Origin: JAMLHH01 sp964653095
Lineage (GTDB): Bacteria; Bacteroidota; Bacteroidia; Chitinophagales; JADIYW01
Reading direction: 5' to 3'
DNA length: 64,000 nt
Assembly (NCBI GenBank): GCA_964653095.1
Contig: CAZZEH010000020.1
Location: forward strand, 1 to 64,000
A program made the translations under genes and the position numbers. This document shows, in pieces, positions 46,704 through 56,368 of this stretch; within the stretch, counting starts at the first letter, position 1, and every line of letters starts with the position of its first letter. The notes beneath the pieces were generated by a model. It was given only the letters and a program-made list of their open reading frames with translations, made no database searches and was not told where the DNA came from.

Positions 46704-48464
46704 TTACCAACTGCTGCCTCCGCCCCCGCCAAAGCCCCCGCCGGAAGAACCTCCGCCAAAGTTTCCGGACTTGCTGTTGGAAGGTGCACTGACCATGTTT
46801 GATTGCGTTTTGGACATACTGCCGGTAAAGGATTTTGCAAATTGATTGAGGGTGCCGTTAAAATTTGTTCCCGACAATCCCGGATTACTGTACCAGTTTG
46901 GAGGAGGAATATTTAATTTATCAAATTTTGAAGCCCAATTTTTTAACAGACCAAAAGCAAGAGCATAACTCATGGTTTTTTCAAAGTATCCTGGATCTTC
47001 ATCTAACAGGTGTCTGATTTGATTGGTTTTTGCGAGCTTAATGAACTGTCTGAAACCTTTCAGTTCGGAAGAAGCCCGTGTTCCGATTTTATTTTTCTTT
47101 CGCATGAAAAAGCTCATAGCCATTAAAAAAACAGATACTGCTGCAGAAACTCCGGCAGCTATAAAGCCAAAAAAGAATAGCAATAGTGGAGTCAGGACGA
47201 AGAGCGATAAGACAGAAAAAGTAAAAGACCAGAGTTTTGCTTTCTCTCCCGAAGGCTCATAATATTTTTTAGCACTTTTTCTTAGTTCAGTTTTAGCCTC
47301 TGCCATCGTTTTGTAAAAGCTGTCTTTCAGGCTGCTTATGAGAACAGAATCTTTTGTTTCATTGCCATCACTGTCGAAAATATTTTTCAGGAGATACAAT
47401 GTCTTTTTCTTCTCCGCAAACAGTCCGTTGAATAAAATTCGTTCATACGCGGGGGCATCTTTAGGGAGTTCTCCGAGCTTAGTTAACTTAGTATCTGCCC
47501 GGCTAAAAAAGCCTTTTTTGGGAATTTCCTCAACTTCTATCAGACCGTCGTACCCCCATTTCGGAATCAATGCAACCAAGTCAGAGGCATCTTCTCTTTC
47601 GTTGATAAGGTATCCGGCCATTGCCGGGTCAACACCATCAGGCGGAAAATAAGAAGTTAGAGAAATAACCGAATCGTCCTTTCCGAATCTCAGCCATGTC
47701 AGAAAGAAAGCAGCTGTTGTAAAAAGTAACAGAAAAATCCATATAAAATCTTTTGGTTCTATTAAAGAGGGAGGAGTTATGGCAAACAAATCTGCAGGGA
47801 GTTTAATCAGAACTGTGACATTTTCTCCACGTTTGGAAGACCACCCCGGAAGGCTGGAGCCGGAATAAATACCGTTTTTATACTGAAAAATGAATTCTTC
47901 TGTCGGTTTTGTAATGCCGGAAAATCCGGAATAGGTAAAGCAGTTGTCAGATGAAAGTTCTGCTCCGTCGGGAAGAATAACTCTGAAATTGATTTGTTTG
48001 AAAACTGCCTGCCATTCCGAAGCTTTTATATTCCAGTAAAATTGTACAATGCTGTCGTTGCTTATCATTGCATTGCGGACACGATACTGAATGTGATAGC
48101 TTTGGTCGCCGCTGACTAATTGCTTAGGGTCTCCGATTTTTATTTTTTCATAGCCGTTAAGTGTTTGCATGAATGCCGGAGAAACAGAAAACTTATGATT
48201 AAGTACTTTTATTCGATCGATTTTCAGAGTTCGTTTTTCTGTGTGTTGAGCTTCATCCTGAAAATTGTATTTAGTCACAATTTCTCTGATAATACCGTGC
48301 TTGGACTCAAAGAAATTTATATCATATTTTTCAGAAACATCTAATGTTCCGTCTGCATGCACGTGTATTTCAGCATTAAAATGATTTACGTGAAACCCCT
48401 GCCCTGAAGTTCTGAGATAAAGTGTTAACGACAGTCCCAGCAAAAAAAATATTTTACCATTCAT
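46704..48464 (-). CDS. DUF2207 membrane protein with Gly-rich tail
   Basis: 586 residues from ATG 48464, which gives a signal peptide (MNGKIFFLLGLSLTLYLRTSG). The extracytoplasmic DUF2207 domain follows (HVNHFNAEIHVHADGTLDVSEKYDINFFESKHGIIREI). There is a span near 245-262 (FIWIFLLLFTTAAFFLTWL), a cytoplasmic region, two more spans near 405-445, and a Gly/Ser tail ending GGGFGGGGGSSW. This is the standard YciQ-like layout usually found with LemA. Its biochemical role is not known. Confidence 0.92.
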   Translation of the reverse strand: MNGKIFFLLGLSLTLYLRTSGQGFHVNHFNAEIHVHADGTLDVSEKYDINFFESKHGIIREIVTKYNFQDEAQHTEKRTLKIDRIKVLNHKFSVSPAFMQTLNGYEKIKIGDPKQLVSGDQSYHIQYRVRNAMISNDSIVQFYWNIKASEWQAVFKQINFRVILPDGAELSSDNCFTYSGFSGITKPTEEFIFQYKNGIYSGSSLPGWSSKRGENVTVLIKLPADLFAITPPSLIEPKDFIWIFLLLFTTAAFFLTWLRFGKDDSVISLTSYFPPDGVDPAMAGYLINEREDASDLVALIPKWGYDGLIEVEEIPKKGFFSRADTKLTKLGELPKDAPAYERILFNGLFAEKKKTLYLLKNIFDSDGNETKDSVLISSLKDSFYKTMAEAKTELRKSAKKYYEPSGEKAKLWSFTFSVLSLFVLTPLLLFFFGFIAAGVSAAVSVFLMAMSFFMRKKNKIGTRASSELKGFRQFIKLAKTNQIRHLLDEDPGYFEKTMSYALAFGLLKNWASKFDKLNIPPPNWYSNPGLSGTNFNGTLNQFAKSFTGSMSKTQSNMVSAPSNSKSGNFGGGSSGGGFGGGGGSSW

Positions 48465-48535
48465 AGCGGCTGCAGTGTAGAATGACAATATACTGAAAAT
48501 GCCTTAAGCCCGCTATATGTGACCTTGAGTTTTAA

Positions 48536-48569
48536 AATCAAAAAAGGCTGTCGATAATTGAACAGCCTT
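48536..48569 (-). terminator. Terminator of the leuACD operon
   Basis: An 8-base stem AAGGCTGT/ACAGCCTT with a 10-base loop, followed on the minus strand by a run of T. It lies about 30 bases beyond the leuD stop. Confidence 0.9.
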
Positions 48570-48597
48570 CTTGAATGTATATATTCCTGAGGAAAAT

Positions 48598-49188
48598 TTA
48601 ATTTATTCTTGCTTTTTCAAAAGCAGCGATTCTGTCCCGTATGCTTAAAAGATAATCGATGTCGTCATAGCCGTTAATCAGGCAATTCTTTTTATATGGA
48701 TTAATCTCAAAAGTTTGCTTTACTCCCATATCGGGAATTTCTAAAGTTTCATTTTCTAAATCTACTATAATTTCTGTTTCGGGATGTGCTTCGACCTGAG
48801 CTAAAATTTTCTTCAGTAAATCGTCTTCCACTATTAACGGCAAAAGTCCGTTGTTGAGTGCATTATTCCTAAAAATATCTGCAAAAAAGCTGGAAATAAC
48901 AACCCTAAAACCATAATCGGTCAATGCCCAAGCGGCATGCTCTCTGCTGCTCCCACAACCAAAGTTTCTTCCTGCGATTAATACCTTACCGGAGAATTTA
49001 CTGTTGTTCAGTACAAAACTTTCTTTCGGAGTATTGTCTGAATTATATCTCCAGTCCCGGAACAGATTTTTACCAAATCCGTCTCTTGTAGTGGCTTTCA
49101 AAAATCTTGCAGGAATAATTTGATCCGTGTCAATGTCTTCAACAGGAAGCGGTACGGCTGTGGTTTTTAAATAGTCAAACTTTTCCAT
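48598..49188 (-). CDS. leuD: 3-isopropylmalate dehydratase small subunit
   Basis: 196 residues. LeuD forms the swivel domain of isopropylmalate isomerase with LeuC. The N terminus VPLPVEDIDTDQIIPARFLK and the central AGRNFGCGSSREHAAWAL are diagnostic. Length is normal. It follows leuC by 24 bases and is followed by a terminator, so it ends the leuA-leuC-leuD operon. Confidence 0.97.
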   Translation of the reverse strand: MEKFDYLKTTAVPLPVEDIDTDQIIPARFLKATTRDGFGKNLFRDWRYNSDNTPKESFVLNNSKFSGKVLIAGRNFGCGSSREHAAWALTDYGFRVVISSFFADIFRNNALNNGLLPLIVEDDLLKKILAQVEAHPETEIIVDLENETLEIPDMGVKQTFEINPYKKNCLINGYDDIDYLLSIRDRIAAFEKARIN

Positions 49189-49212
49189 TTTTATCTTTTT
49201 TGTTTAATTCAT

Positions 49213-50595
49213 TTAATCCATTAGCTCTCTGACATCTGTAATCTTACCGGTAATAGCTGCTGCTGCTGCCGTCAGAGGACTTGCCAGAATTGTTCTTGCT
49301 CCCGGTCCCTGACGACCTTCAAAGTTTCTGTTGGAAGTGGATATACAATATTTCCCTGCCGGAACTTTATCTTCATTCATTCCCAAACATGCAGAGCAAC
49401 CTGACTCTCGAAGCGCCATGCCCGCATCACGGAGGATTTTATCTATTCCCTCCGCTCTGGCCTGCATTTCCACCTGTTTAGAACCCGGCACAATCCATAC
49501 CGTCACATTATCCGCTTTTTTCTTCCCTTTTATAAGGCTTGCAAACATCCTTAGGTCTTCCATACGTGAGTTTGTACAACTTCCCATGAATACATAATCA
49601 ATAGGTTTTCCCAACATGGGCTCACCTTTTTTGTACCCCATGTATGCCAATGACTTTTCAAGACCTGCATCGTTCTCATCCGGTATGGTTCCATCTACTT
49701 TTATACCCATTCCCGGATTGGTTCCGTATGTCACCATAGGAGCAATATCATCGGCATCAAAAGTGTATTCTAAGTCAAAAACCGCATCTTCATCGGTGTA
49801 TAATGATTTCCAGTATTCTTTTGCCTTTTCAAAATCCTCTCCTTTCGGTGCAAACTCTCTGCCTTTGATATATTCGAAAGTAGTTTCATCCGGAGCAATC
49901 ATTCCGCCCCGCGCGCCCATCTCAATACTCATATTACAGATGGACATTCTGGCTTCCATAGACAAATTGCGTATTGTGGATCCCGCAAACTCTACGAAAT
50001 GACCGGTACCTCCACTCGCGGTAATCTTGGAAATGATATAGAGAATAATATCTTTTGATACGACACCTTTTCTCAATTTACCCTCTATGTTGATTCGCAT
50101 TTTTTTTGGTTTGGACTGCAGAATAGACTGAGTCGCAAGAACCTGCTCTACTTCGGATGTACCGATACCAAAAGCCACTGCACCGAATGCTCCGTGAGTA
50201 GATGTGTGGCTGTCACCGCATACAATAGTTACGCCCGGCTGAGTAATCCCCAGCTGCGGACCTATCACGTGTACGATTCCCTGAAACGGGTGTCCCAATC
50301 CGTATAACTCTATTCCAAAATCTTCGCAGTTTTTGATAAGAGTTTCTACCTGATGCCTTGACAGAGCTTCCTTAATGGGCAAATGCTGGTTTATAGTCGG
50401 AATATTATGATCTACCGTAGCTACAGTGCTTTCAGGTCTGAAAACCGGAATTCCTCTTTTCCTTAATCCTGCAAAAGCCTGAGGAGTAGTGACTTCGTGA
50501 ATAAAATGTTTATCGATGTAAATGACTTGCGGGCCGTCCGGAATGGATTCTACCACATGACTGTCCCACACCTTTTCAAATAATGTCTTTCCCAT
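49213..50595 (-). CDS. leuC: 3-isopropylmalate dehydratase large subunit
   Basis: 460 residues. LeuC carries the 4Fe-4S cluster that isomerises 2- to 3-isopropylmalate. Cluster ligands are visible in MGSCTNSR and SGCSACLGMN. Other aconitase-family motifs are CGDSHTSTHGAFGAVAFGIGTSEVE and STSNRNFEGRQGPGARTILASP. It lies between leuA and leuD on the minus strand, 72 bases after leuA. Confidence 0.97.
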   Translation of the reverse strand: MGKTLFEKVWDSHVVESIPDGPQVIYIDKHFIHEVTTPQAFAGLRKRGIPVFRPESTVATVDHNIPTINQHLPIKEALSRHQVETLIKNCEDFGIELYGLGHPFQGIVHVIGPQLGITQPGVTIVCGDSHTSTHGAFGAVAFGIGTSEVEQVLATQSILQSKPKKMRINIEGKLRKGVVSKDIILYIISKITASGGTGHFVEFAGSTIRNLSMEARMSICNMSIEMGARGGMIAPDETTFEYIKGREFAPKGEDFEKAKEYWKSLYTDEDAVFDLEYTFDADDIAPMVTYGTNPGMGIKVDGTIPDENDAGLEKSLAYMGYKKGEPMLGKPIDYVFMGSCTNSRMEDLRMFASLIKGKKKADNVTVWIVPGSKQVEMQARAEGIDKILRDAGMALRESGCSACLGMNEDKVPAGKYCISTSNRNFEGRQGPGARTILASPLTAAAAAITGKITDVRELMD

Positions 50596-50667
50596 AAATT
50601 AAGGATTTTTAAAAACCGCAACAATTCTTTGCAAAAAAGAGAAGCTGCAGATTTTTAACTATAAAAA

Positions 50668-52158
50668 TTAAAGTTTATTAAGTGCGTCTAAATAAGCTTT
50701 TACTGATGCTAATACAATATCGGTATCTGTGCCAAAACCGTAGAAAAATGCTCCGTCTCTTGAAATCTGAATATGTACTTTACCCACATCATCACTCCCT
50801 CCGGTAATGGCCTGTACAAGATATTCTTCGAGTTTAATTTGTTTTTGTACGATGCTGTCAATTGCTTTAAATGCTGCATCCACAGGACCGTTTCCATCAG
50901 CTTCTGCTTTGAATTCTTCTTTGTCTTTTACCAAAGTTACAATTGCCCGGGAACCTGAATCTATTTTGCTGTGTACATCCAGAGAATGAAGTCGGTACAT
51001 AGTATTGTCTTTGCTGTGTCCCAGCAAGTCTAGCAAATCTTCGTCATAAACTTCCTTTTTCTTGTCAGCCATTTCCAGAAACTTGGTATAAATAACGTCC
51101 AACTCTTCCTGTGGCAAAGGAAAACCGATTTGCTCAAGTCTGTATTTCAGTGCGGCGCGTCCGCTTCTTGCAGTCAGTACAATCAGAGATTTAGGTATTC
51201 CTACATCCTGAGGGTCAATAATCTCATAGTTTTCCCGATTTTTTAATACTCCGTCCTGATGAATTCCGGAAGAATGTGAAAAGGCATTTCTTCCAACAAT
51301 TGCTTTATTAGGCTGAACCGGCATTTTCATCAGACGTGTAATCAGCCTGCTGGTTGGGTATATTCTTTTAATATTGATATTGGTATGGAGTTTAAGAGTT
51401 TCTTTGTGTGAACGCAATACCATGGCTACTTCTTCCAAAGAAGTGTTCCCGGCACGCTCTCCGATACCGTTTACAGTGACTTCTGCCTGTCTGGCTCCGG
51501 CTCTGAGTCCGGCGATTGAATTGGCTGTGGCAAGTCCCAAATCATTATGACAGTGTACAGATAGAATTGCCTTGTCAATATTAGGCACATTATTCATCAG
51601 ATAGCTGATTTTTTCATAATACTGCTCAGGCAGGCAGTATCCGGTAGTATCCGGAATATTGACTACAGTAGCTCCGCTGGCAATAACTGTTTCGACCATT
51701 TTTGCGAGAAATGCCAAATCTGCTCTTCCGGCATCTTCACAGAAAAACTCTACATCATCCACAATGTTTCTGGCAAATTTTGCTGCCCAGGCAGCTCTTT
51801 CCAATATGTCTTCTCTCGTGGTTCTGAGTTTATTGACAATATGAATATCAGAACTTCCGATTCCGGTATGGATTCTTGCTCTTTCCGCAAATTTCAGAGC
51901 ATCCGCTGCGCATTCAATATCTTTTTGAACTGCACGGGTCAGGGCACAGATAACAGGTTTGCGGACAACTTTTGAAACCTCAACAACTGAGTTAAAATCT
52001 CCGGGACTTGAAATTGGAAATCCGGCTTCGAGAATATCTACACCCAATTCCTCTAAAGCCAGTCCGACTTCAATTTTCTCCACCGTATTTAATTGACAAC
52101 CCGGAACCTGTTCTCCATCTCTCAGTGTGGTGTCAAAAATGTATATCCTGTCACTCAT
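50668..52158 (-). CDS. leuA: 2-isopropylmalate synthase
   Basis: 496 residues. LeuA condenses acetyl-CoA with 2-oxoisovalerate, the committed step of leucine synthesis. The N-terminal TIM barrel has DTTLRDGEQVPG and the metal-binding HCHNDLGLA, with NGIGERAGN. A C-terminal regulatory domain (about 385-496) is present, so leucine feedback inhibition is likely. It is the first gene of leuA-leuC-leuD. No leader peptide with Leu codons was recognised in the 160 bases upstream. Confidence 0.95.
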   Translation of the reverse strand: MSDRIYIFDTTLRDGEQVPGCQLNTVEKIEVGLALEELGVDILEAGFPISSPGDFNSVVEVSKVVRKPVICALTRAVQKDIECAADALKFAERARIHTGIGSSDIHIVNKLRTTREDILERAAWAAKFARNIVDDVEFFCEDAGRADLAFLAKMVETVIASGATVVNIPDTTGYCLPEQYYEKISYLMNNVPNIDKAILSVHCHNDLGLATANSIAGLRAGARQAEVTVNGIGERAGNTSLEEVAMVLRSHKETLKLHTNINIKRIYPTSRLITRLMKMPVQPNKAIVGRNAFSHSSGIHQDGVLKNRENYEIIDPQDVGIPKSLIVLTARSGRAALKYRLEQIGFPLPQEELDVIYTKFLEMADKKKEVYDEDLLDLLGHSKDNTMYRLHSLDVHSKIDSGSRAIVTLVKDKEEFKAEADGNGPVDAAFKAIDSIVQKQIKLEEYLVQAITGGSDDVGKVHIQISRDGAFFYGFGTDTDIVLASVKAYLDALNKL

Positions 52159-52319
52159 TATTTAGCCTTTTCGATTTAAGCAAACCCATAAAAATAAAGC
52201 TTTTAAGCTATTGAAAGTTTATTTACAGGTCTTAATTTATTGTAAATTTGATATTTAAGAAAAGAAAAACTAATTTCTGAAATTGTTTTCAGAAATATTA
52301 GATGTGTTTTCAGAAATCT

Positions 52320-53027
52320 TTATAATCCGTTAATAGCGAATCCGATTGAGAAAGGAGTCATTTTTGGACCTTTGTCGTTAAACACTTCTGACAGCGAATA
52401 ATATGCAAATAAGTTCCAAATACCGTATCCGCCTCTCAGCATAACTCCGTATCTGAATTTGTTGAGATGTTCGATATTATATTTCTTAAACTTTTCTCCA
52501 TTCCCAAAATCATCTCCTTTGTACTTCCATTTATTTTGCACCATATATCCCACTTTGAAGCCGGCAGCCAACTTCCACGAAGTACCTTTTTTATTAAGAG
52601 GCGACCGATATCTGAGTTCTACCGGAATATCAATATAGGATAAGGCAATCTTAGACTTCTTTACTTTTATTCCCTCCTCAAATGAATTGAAATGTGTACC
52701 CAGAGAGTCAGAGCTAATATGGTATTTCATGAAATAATTATTGTTCCCGACTCCTATTCCGGGAGCAATACTGAATCTTGAATGACCCAACACAACGTCA
52801 TAAGTAAAATAGACATTAGCTCCTCTTGAAAAGCCCTTAGTCTTAATACTGTCCGGAAGATTTAAAAGCATATCATAAGACAATTCTACTACTAACCTGT
52901 CTGAAGATTTGTTGATGCTTTTCTTAAACTCTATAAAATCATCTGATGTCTCCAAAACTGTTTCCTGAGCAGTCAGAGTATGAGATAATGTTATGATTAA
53001 TAAAAGAGGAATATATATTTTCTGCAT
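52320..53027 (-). CDS. PorT-like outer membrane beta-barrel protein
   Basis: 235 residues. A signal peptide (MQKIYIPLLLIITLSHTLTAQ) precedes alternating beta-strands with small-barrel character (VYFTYDVVLGHSRFSIAPGIGVGNNNYFMKY, IALSYIDIPVELRYRSP, SWKLAAGFKVGYMV). The phrase YIDIPVELRYR is a hallmark of the PorT/outer-membrane-barrel group in Bacteroidota. Specific function unknown. It lies 66 bases downstream of the RemB/Wzi-like gene on the same strand and may be co-transcribed with it. Confidence 0.83.
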   Translation of the reverse strand: MQKIYIPLLLIITLSHTLTAQETVLETSDDFIEFKKSINKSSDRLVVELSYDMLLNLPDSIKTKGFSRGANVYFTYDVVLGHSRFSIAPGIGVGNNNYFMKYHISSDSLGTHFNSFEEGIKVKKSKIALSYIDIPVELRYRSPLNKKGTSWKLAAGFKVGYMVQNKWKYKGDDFGNGEKFKKYNIEHLNKFRYGVMLRGGYGIWNLFAYYSLSEVFNDKGPKMTPFSIGFAINGL

Positions 53028-53092
53028 AATTGTTTTTTTCCTGATAATAATTCTGTCAACAAAAGTAACACTTTCTTTAAAGTATTCTTCTG

Positions 53093-54799
53093 TCAGAAAT
53101 GAATTGGGACATCATAATAATGATTAAATAGTCTGGTATTGAGTCCTATACTGAACAATTTTGTGTCTAAAGAATTAGGAAGATTGATATCTGTACTGTA
53201 TTTTCTTATCTGAATTTTTGCTTCGAGCAACATATTTATTTTTGGATTTAAAATATAGCCAAACGAAAATTCTCCATTTAATACTTTATAGGCCAAAAGC
53301 CCTTGTCCGATAGTTACTTTGTCCAAATAAGCCGCCTCATCTTTTGAAAGCATAATGTCTGTCCCCACATTTAATTCAGTACCGTCCACGGAACTTCTCC
53401 CTCCATTCACTTTGAGTCCGGCAACAAATCTTTTATATCTGTAATCTGCCAAAAACAAAAACTCATCAAATCCTGCTCCCATAGGATGAGCCAATGCCTG
53501 ATTGTAATGAGAGTAATGCAAAACGGAGTCAGTCGCATTTTGATAACTGTATGGACGGACAATATTATACTCTGCCTGGAGGTTTAAATTTTTCACTCCG
53601 AAGGCATCATAATATTTGGCACCTGCCTGCAGACCTGTACGATTATCTACTGACCTCAGATCTCCGGAAAATTCATTCACCATAATTTGTCCGTACAGCA
53701 CGATATGTTTAGGCAGGTTGATGCTGGCATTAAAACCGTACAGTTTATTTGCATCCAGATTTTTTTGCAACGCCCGAATACCAATGATTGGATTTAAATA
53801 ATTGGCATCAAATTTTTTCTTTCCGTCCCAAGTGGTACTTCTCCATATCAGACCCTCAAAAATTCCGAGAGACAGCCAAGGTGCAGCGGCAAAACTCAGA
53901 TAATTAAAGTTGGCTAACTTTTTAGGAAAGCCCAACGTAAAGTCAGTTTCTGTGCGGATATCATTGAGAAGTTCCGTATAAATATTTACATATTTCAATC
54001 GCCAAAACTGTGTCGAAAATTTGATGTAGGGATATGAAAATGAGTTATCACTCAACAATAAGGAACGATACCCATCACCAATAAAATGCTTGCCATGACC
54101 CAATTCTACATTAAAATACCGGTTTGGGGCAAAGTGTATATAACCTATTGCCTGTGAAAAATCAAAGCCGTTTTCTTTGAAGTTTCGAACTTTTCCCTGT
54201 CCGGGTGCGGTTCTCGTTCTTAAAATAAATGGACGAATATACTGCGGAAAAACTGCCTGAGTTTCCAAGAAAGCAGTATAAACGGATACTTTGCTTCCGA
54301 TATTTGCTTTAATCTCTACACCTCTCAGGTTATACGAATATTTATTTTCAGCATTCCCTTTACCAAATGCAAAATGCAAGACAGGATTGGCAGCAATGTA
54401 AAATTTTCTCTTGTGGTATGAGGTTTCGGTACGATTGATTACTATGGTATCACCATCTTCCTCAATGATTTCTACAGGCTTTATAAAACCACTTTCATCA
54501 AATCTTATCCAGTCCTCATATCCGATTAGATTAATGGCCTTCTTAAACCCGTTTGTCGGACTTTTCTTTTGAAGCCCGTATGTCGTATCAGGAAACACAA
54601 ATTCATAAACCTCGGACTCTATATAAGGCTTGACCGAAGTATGAAAAGGCTTGTTTTTATCAGTCTTGTACAAATATTTTTCATAATTCAGCCTGTGTGT
54701 TCTGTTTACAGGTAAGTTTAGCTGTTGGGCAATTAATTGCTGAGCGGAACAAAATGCCAGCATTAAAATTATGAGGTTAATAAGCTTTTTCCTGTCCAC
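53093..54799 (-). CDS. RemB/Wzi-like outer membrane protein
   Basis: 568 residues with a signal peptide (LINLIILMLAFCSAQQLIAQ). The body is rich in paired amphipathic strands (FYIAANPVLHFAFGKGNAENKYSYNLRGVEIKANIGSKVSVYTAF; NRYFNVELGHGKHFIGDGYRSLLLSDNSFSYPYIKFSTQFWRLKYVNIYTEL), matching the capsule-assembly Wzi/gliding-motility RemB type of barrel. RemB contributes to surface motility in Flavobacterium johnsoniae, and Wzi anchors capsule in enterobacteria. Its ATG lies inside the end of the sugar transferase gene (23-base overlap), tying it to polysaccharide synthesis. Confidence 0.83.
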   Translation of the reverse strand: MDRKKLINLIILMLAFCSAQQLIAQQLNLPVNRTHRLNYEKYLYKTDKNKPFHTSVKPYIESEVYEFVFPDTTYGLQKKSPTNGFKKAINLIGYEDWIRFDESGFIKPVEIIEEDGDTIVINRTETSYHKRKFYIAANPVLHFAFGKGNAENKYSYNLRGVEIKANIGSKVSVYTAFLETQAVFPQYIRPFILRTRTAPGQGKVRNFKENGFDFSQAIGYIHFAPNRYFNVELGHGKHFIGDGYRSLLLSDNSFSYPYIKFSTQFWRLKYVNIYTELLNDIRTETDFTLGFPKKLANFNYLSFAAAPWLSLGIFEGLIWRSTTWDGKKKFDANYLNPIIGIRALQKNLDANKLYGFNASINLPKHIVLYGQIMVNEFSGDLRSVDNRTGLQAGAKYYDAFGVKNLNLQAEYNIVRPYSYQNATDSVLHYSHYNQALAHPMGAGFDEFLFLADYRYKRFVAGLKVNGGRSSVDGTELNVGTDIMLSKDEAAYLDKVTIGQGLLAYKVLNGEFSFGYILNPKINMLLEAKIQIRKYSTDINLPNSLDTKLFSIGLNTRLFNHYYDVPIHF

Positions 54800-56195
54800 G
54801 AATCATATTGAAAATAGTCAAAAAAATTATCCGAATATCCAATAAAAAACTCCAGTTTTCCAGATACCAAATATCGGCGCGTACTCGGTCTTCCATATCT
54901 TTCGGATCTTTTGTTTCCCCTCTGAAACCATTCACCTGAGCCCAGCCTGTAATGCCCGGCTTGATAAAGTGGCGTACCATAAACTTATCTATTATCTTGG
55001 AATACTCTTCTGTGTGCTTTAGCATGTGAGGTCTTGGTCCTATTATCGACATCTGCCCCAAAAGTACATTGATGAATTGAGGTATTTCATCGAGATTGGT
55101 TTTTCTCAGAAAAGACCCCAGTGGCGTAATACGAGAATCATTTTTAGTGGCCTGCAGCACATCTGCCTTATCATTGACGTACATAGTACGAAATTTATAC
55201 ACCTCAAAAGGCTTGTTTTTAATACCGGTTCTTTCCTGAATGAAAAATACCGGTCCTTTAGAAGTCAGTTTAATCAGCAAAGAAATTAAAGGGATCAGCC
55301 ACCAAAGGACAGTCACAAAAACGAGTAATGTAAATATGAAGTCAAAAGCTCTTTTCACTAACCTGTTCAGAAAGTTTTCCAGTGGCTCTTTCCGCATCAT
55401 CATGACCGGATATGTGCCGTAATAATCAATTTCTACCTTGTGCAATTGGTTGGTGAGAAAATGACTGAAGTCAGGGACAATTTTCATCCTGATAAGCTGC
55501 TTATCTGCAAAGGATATTAAGTCTTTTATTTTTTCTTCCTGCTTGTAAGGAAGTGCGCAGAATATTTCATCCACGTGATGTTCTACTGCAAATTTTTTGC
55601 TGTCATGGACATTACCGGCTATTAAATTCTGTACTTCCGGGAATCGTTCCGGTTCATCGTCAAAGAAACCGAGAAAATTTAATCCGTATTCTATTTTGTT
55701 GTCCAGCATTTTCTTGAATGCCTGTCCTGTCGTGCCGGCTCCTATGATAATAGCTCTTCTGTTATTGTAGCCCTTTGATCGGTAAAACCGAACTATCTTT
55801 ATAAATCCAAATCGCCAAGTTGTGGAAAGAACAAACATCCCTATGTAAGTGTACAGCAACACTTCCCGGGACAGTTTAAATGTATTGTTGAAGTCTTTGA
55901 AAACTACGATATAAGAAAAGACAAGGACTACCTGAAAAAAGAACAGTTTGAGCTGAATCAGTAAAGTGGTTGCAAATCTTGTATTGCGGTACATGCCAAA
56001 CATACCGCTTAATTTTGCAGACAGCAGGTAAATAAGGTTTAAATAGACAAAAAGCTGCTGGTACTTATTGTCTAAAAGGTAATAGAAGTTCCCGGTTGAT
56101 AAGTAGATTGCAGACAAATAGCTTAACAGCAGGAAAAATATATCCCCCACAGAATGAATAAAAACATACAGGTTGGTTTTTCTATTTTTCATCAC
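54777..56195 (-). CDS. Undecaprenyl-phosphate sugar phosphotransferase (WcaJ/WbaP type)
   Basis: 472 residues. Four to five N-terminal spans (about 10-130) are followed by a nucleotide-fold region (RRAIIIGAGTTGQAFKKML, about 148-166), a span near 285, and the C-terminal catalytic domain of polyprenyl-phosphate hexose-1-phosphate transferases (KRAFDFIFTLLVF, KFRTMY, LRKTNLDEIPQFINVLLGQMSIIGPRP, KPGITGWAQVNG). It starts glycan assembly by moving a sugar-1-phosphate onto undecaprenyl phosphate at the inner membrane. It is the first gene of a three-gene minus-strand unit and is divergent from recA. Confidence 0.93.
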   Translation of the reverse strand: MMKNRKTNLYVFIHSVGDIFFLLLSYLSAIYLSTGNFYYLLDNKYQQLFVYLNLIYLLSAKLSGMFGMYRNTRFATTLLIQLKLFFFQVVLVFSYIVVFKDFNNTFKLSREVLLYTYIGMFVLSTTWRFGFIKIVRFYRSKGYNNRRAIIIGAGTTGQAFKKMLDNKIEYGLNFLGFFDDEPERFPEVQNLIAGNVHDSKKFAVEHHVDEIFCALPYKQEEKIKDLISFADKQLIRMKIVPDFSHFLTNQLHKVEIDYYGTYPVMMMRKEPLENFLNRLVKRAFDFIFTLLVFVTVLWWLIPLISLLIKLTSKGPVFFIQERTGIKNKPFEVYKFRTMYVNDKADVLQATKNDSRITPLGSFLRKTNLDEIPQFINVLLGQMSIIGPRPHMLKHTEEYSKIIDKFMVRHFIKPGITGWAQVNGFRGETKDPKDMEDRVRADIWYLENWSFLLDIRIIFLTIFNMIRGQEKAY

Positions 56196-56368
56196 CTCAG
56201 AACCTTTTCAAAAAAGCGGAGTTTATATAAAGCATGTAAATTTAATAGTTTATATACATTTAATTACCTTTTGGCTAACTTTACCTGTTTACTTTGGCTT
56301 TCTTTCCAAAATAAATATGTGAAGGTAGGATAAAAACTAATATATTAACAAACTTATTAAAATAAAAT

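Noticed and set aside
52159..52319. Leucine attenuator or T-box upstream of leuA
   Set aside because: No run of Leu codons in a short leader, no T-box motif and no terminator/antiterminator pair was seen.
56196..56368. SOS box or promoter upstream of recA
   Set aside because: No palindromic LexA-type site was recognised, and the best -7-like sequence (TACCTTTT) has a mismatch and no partner box.
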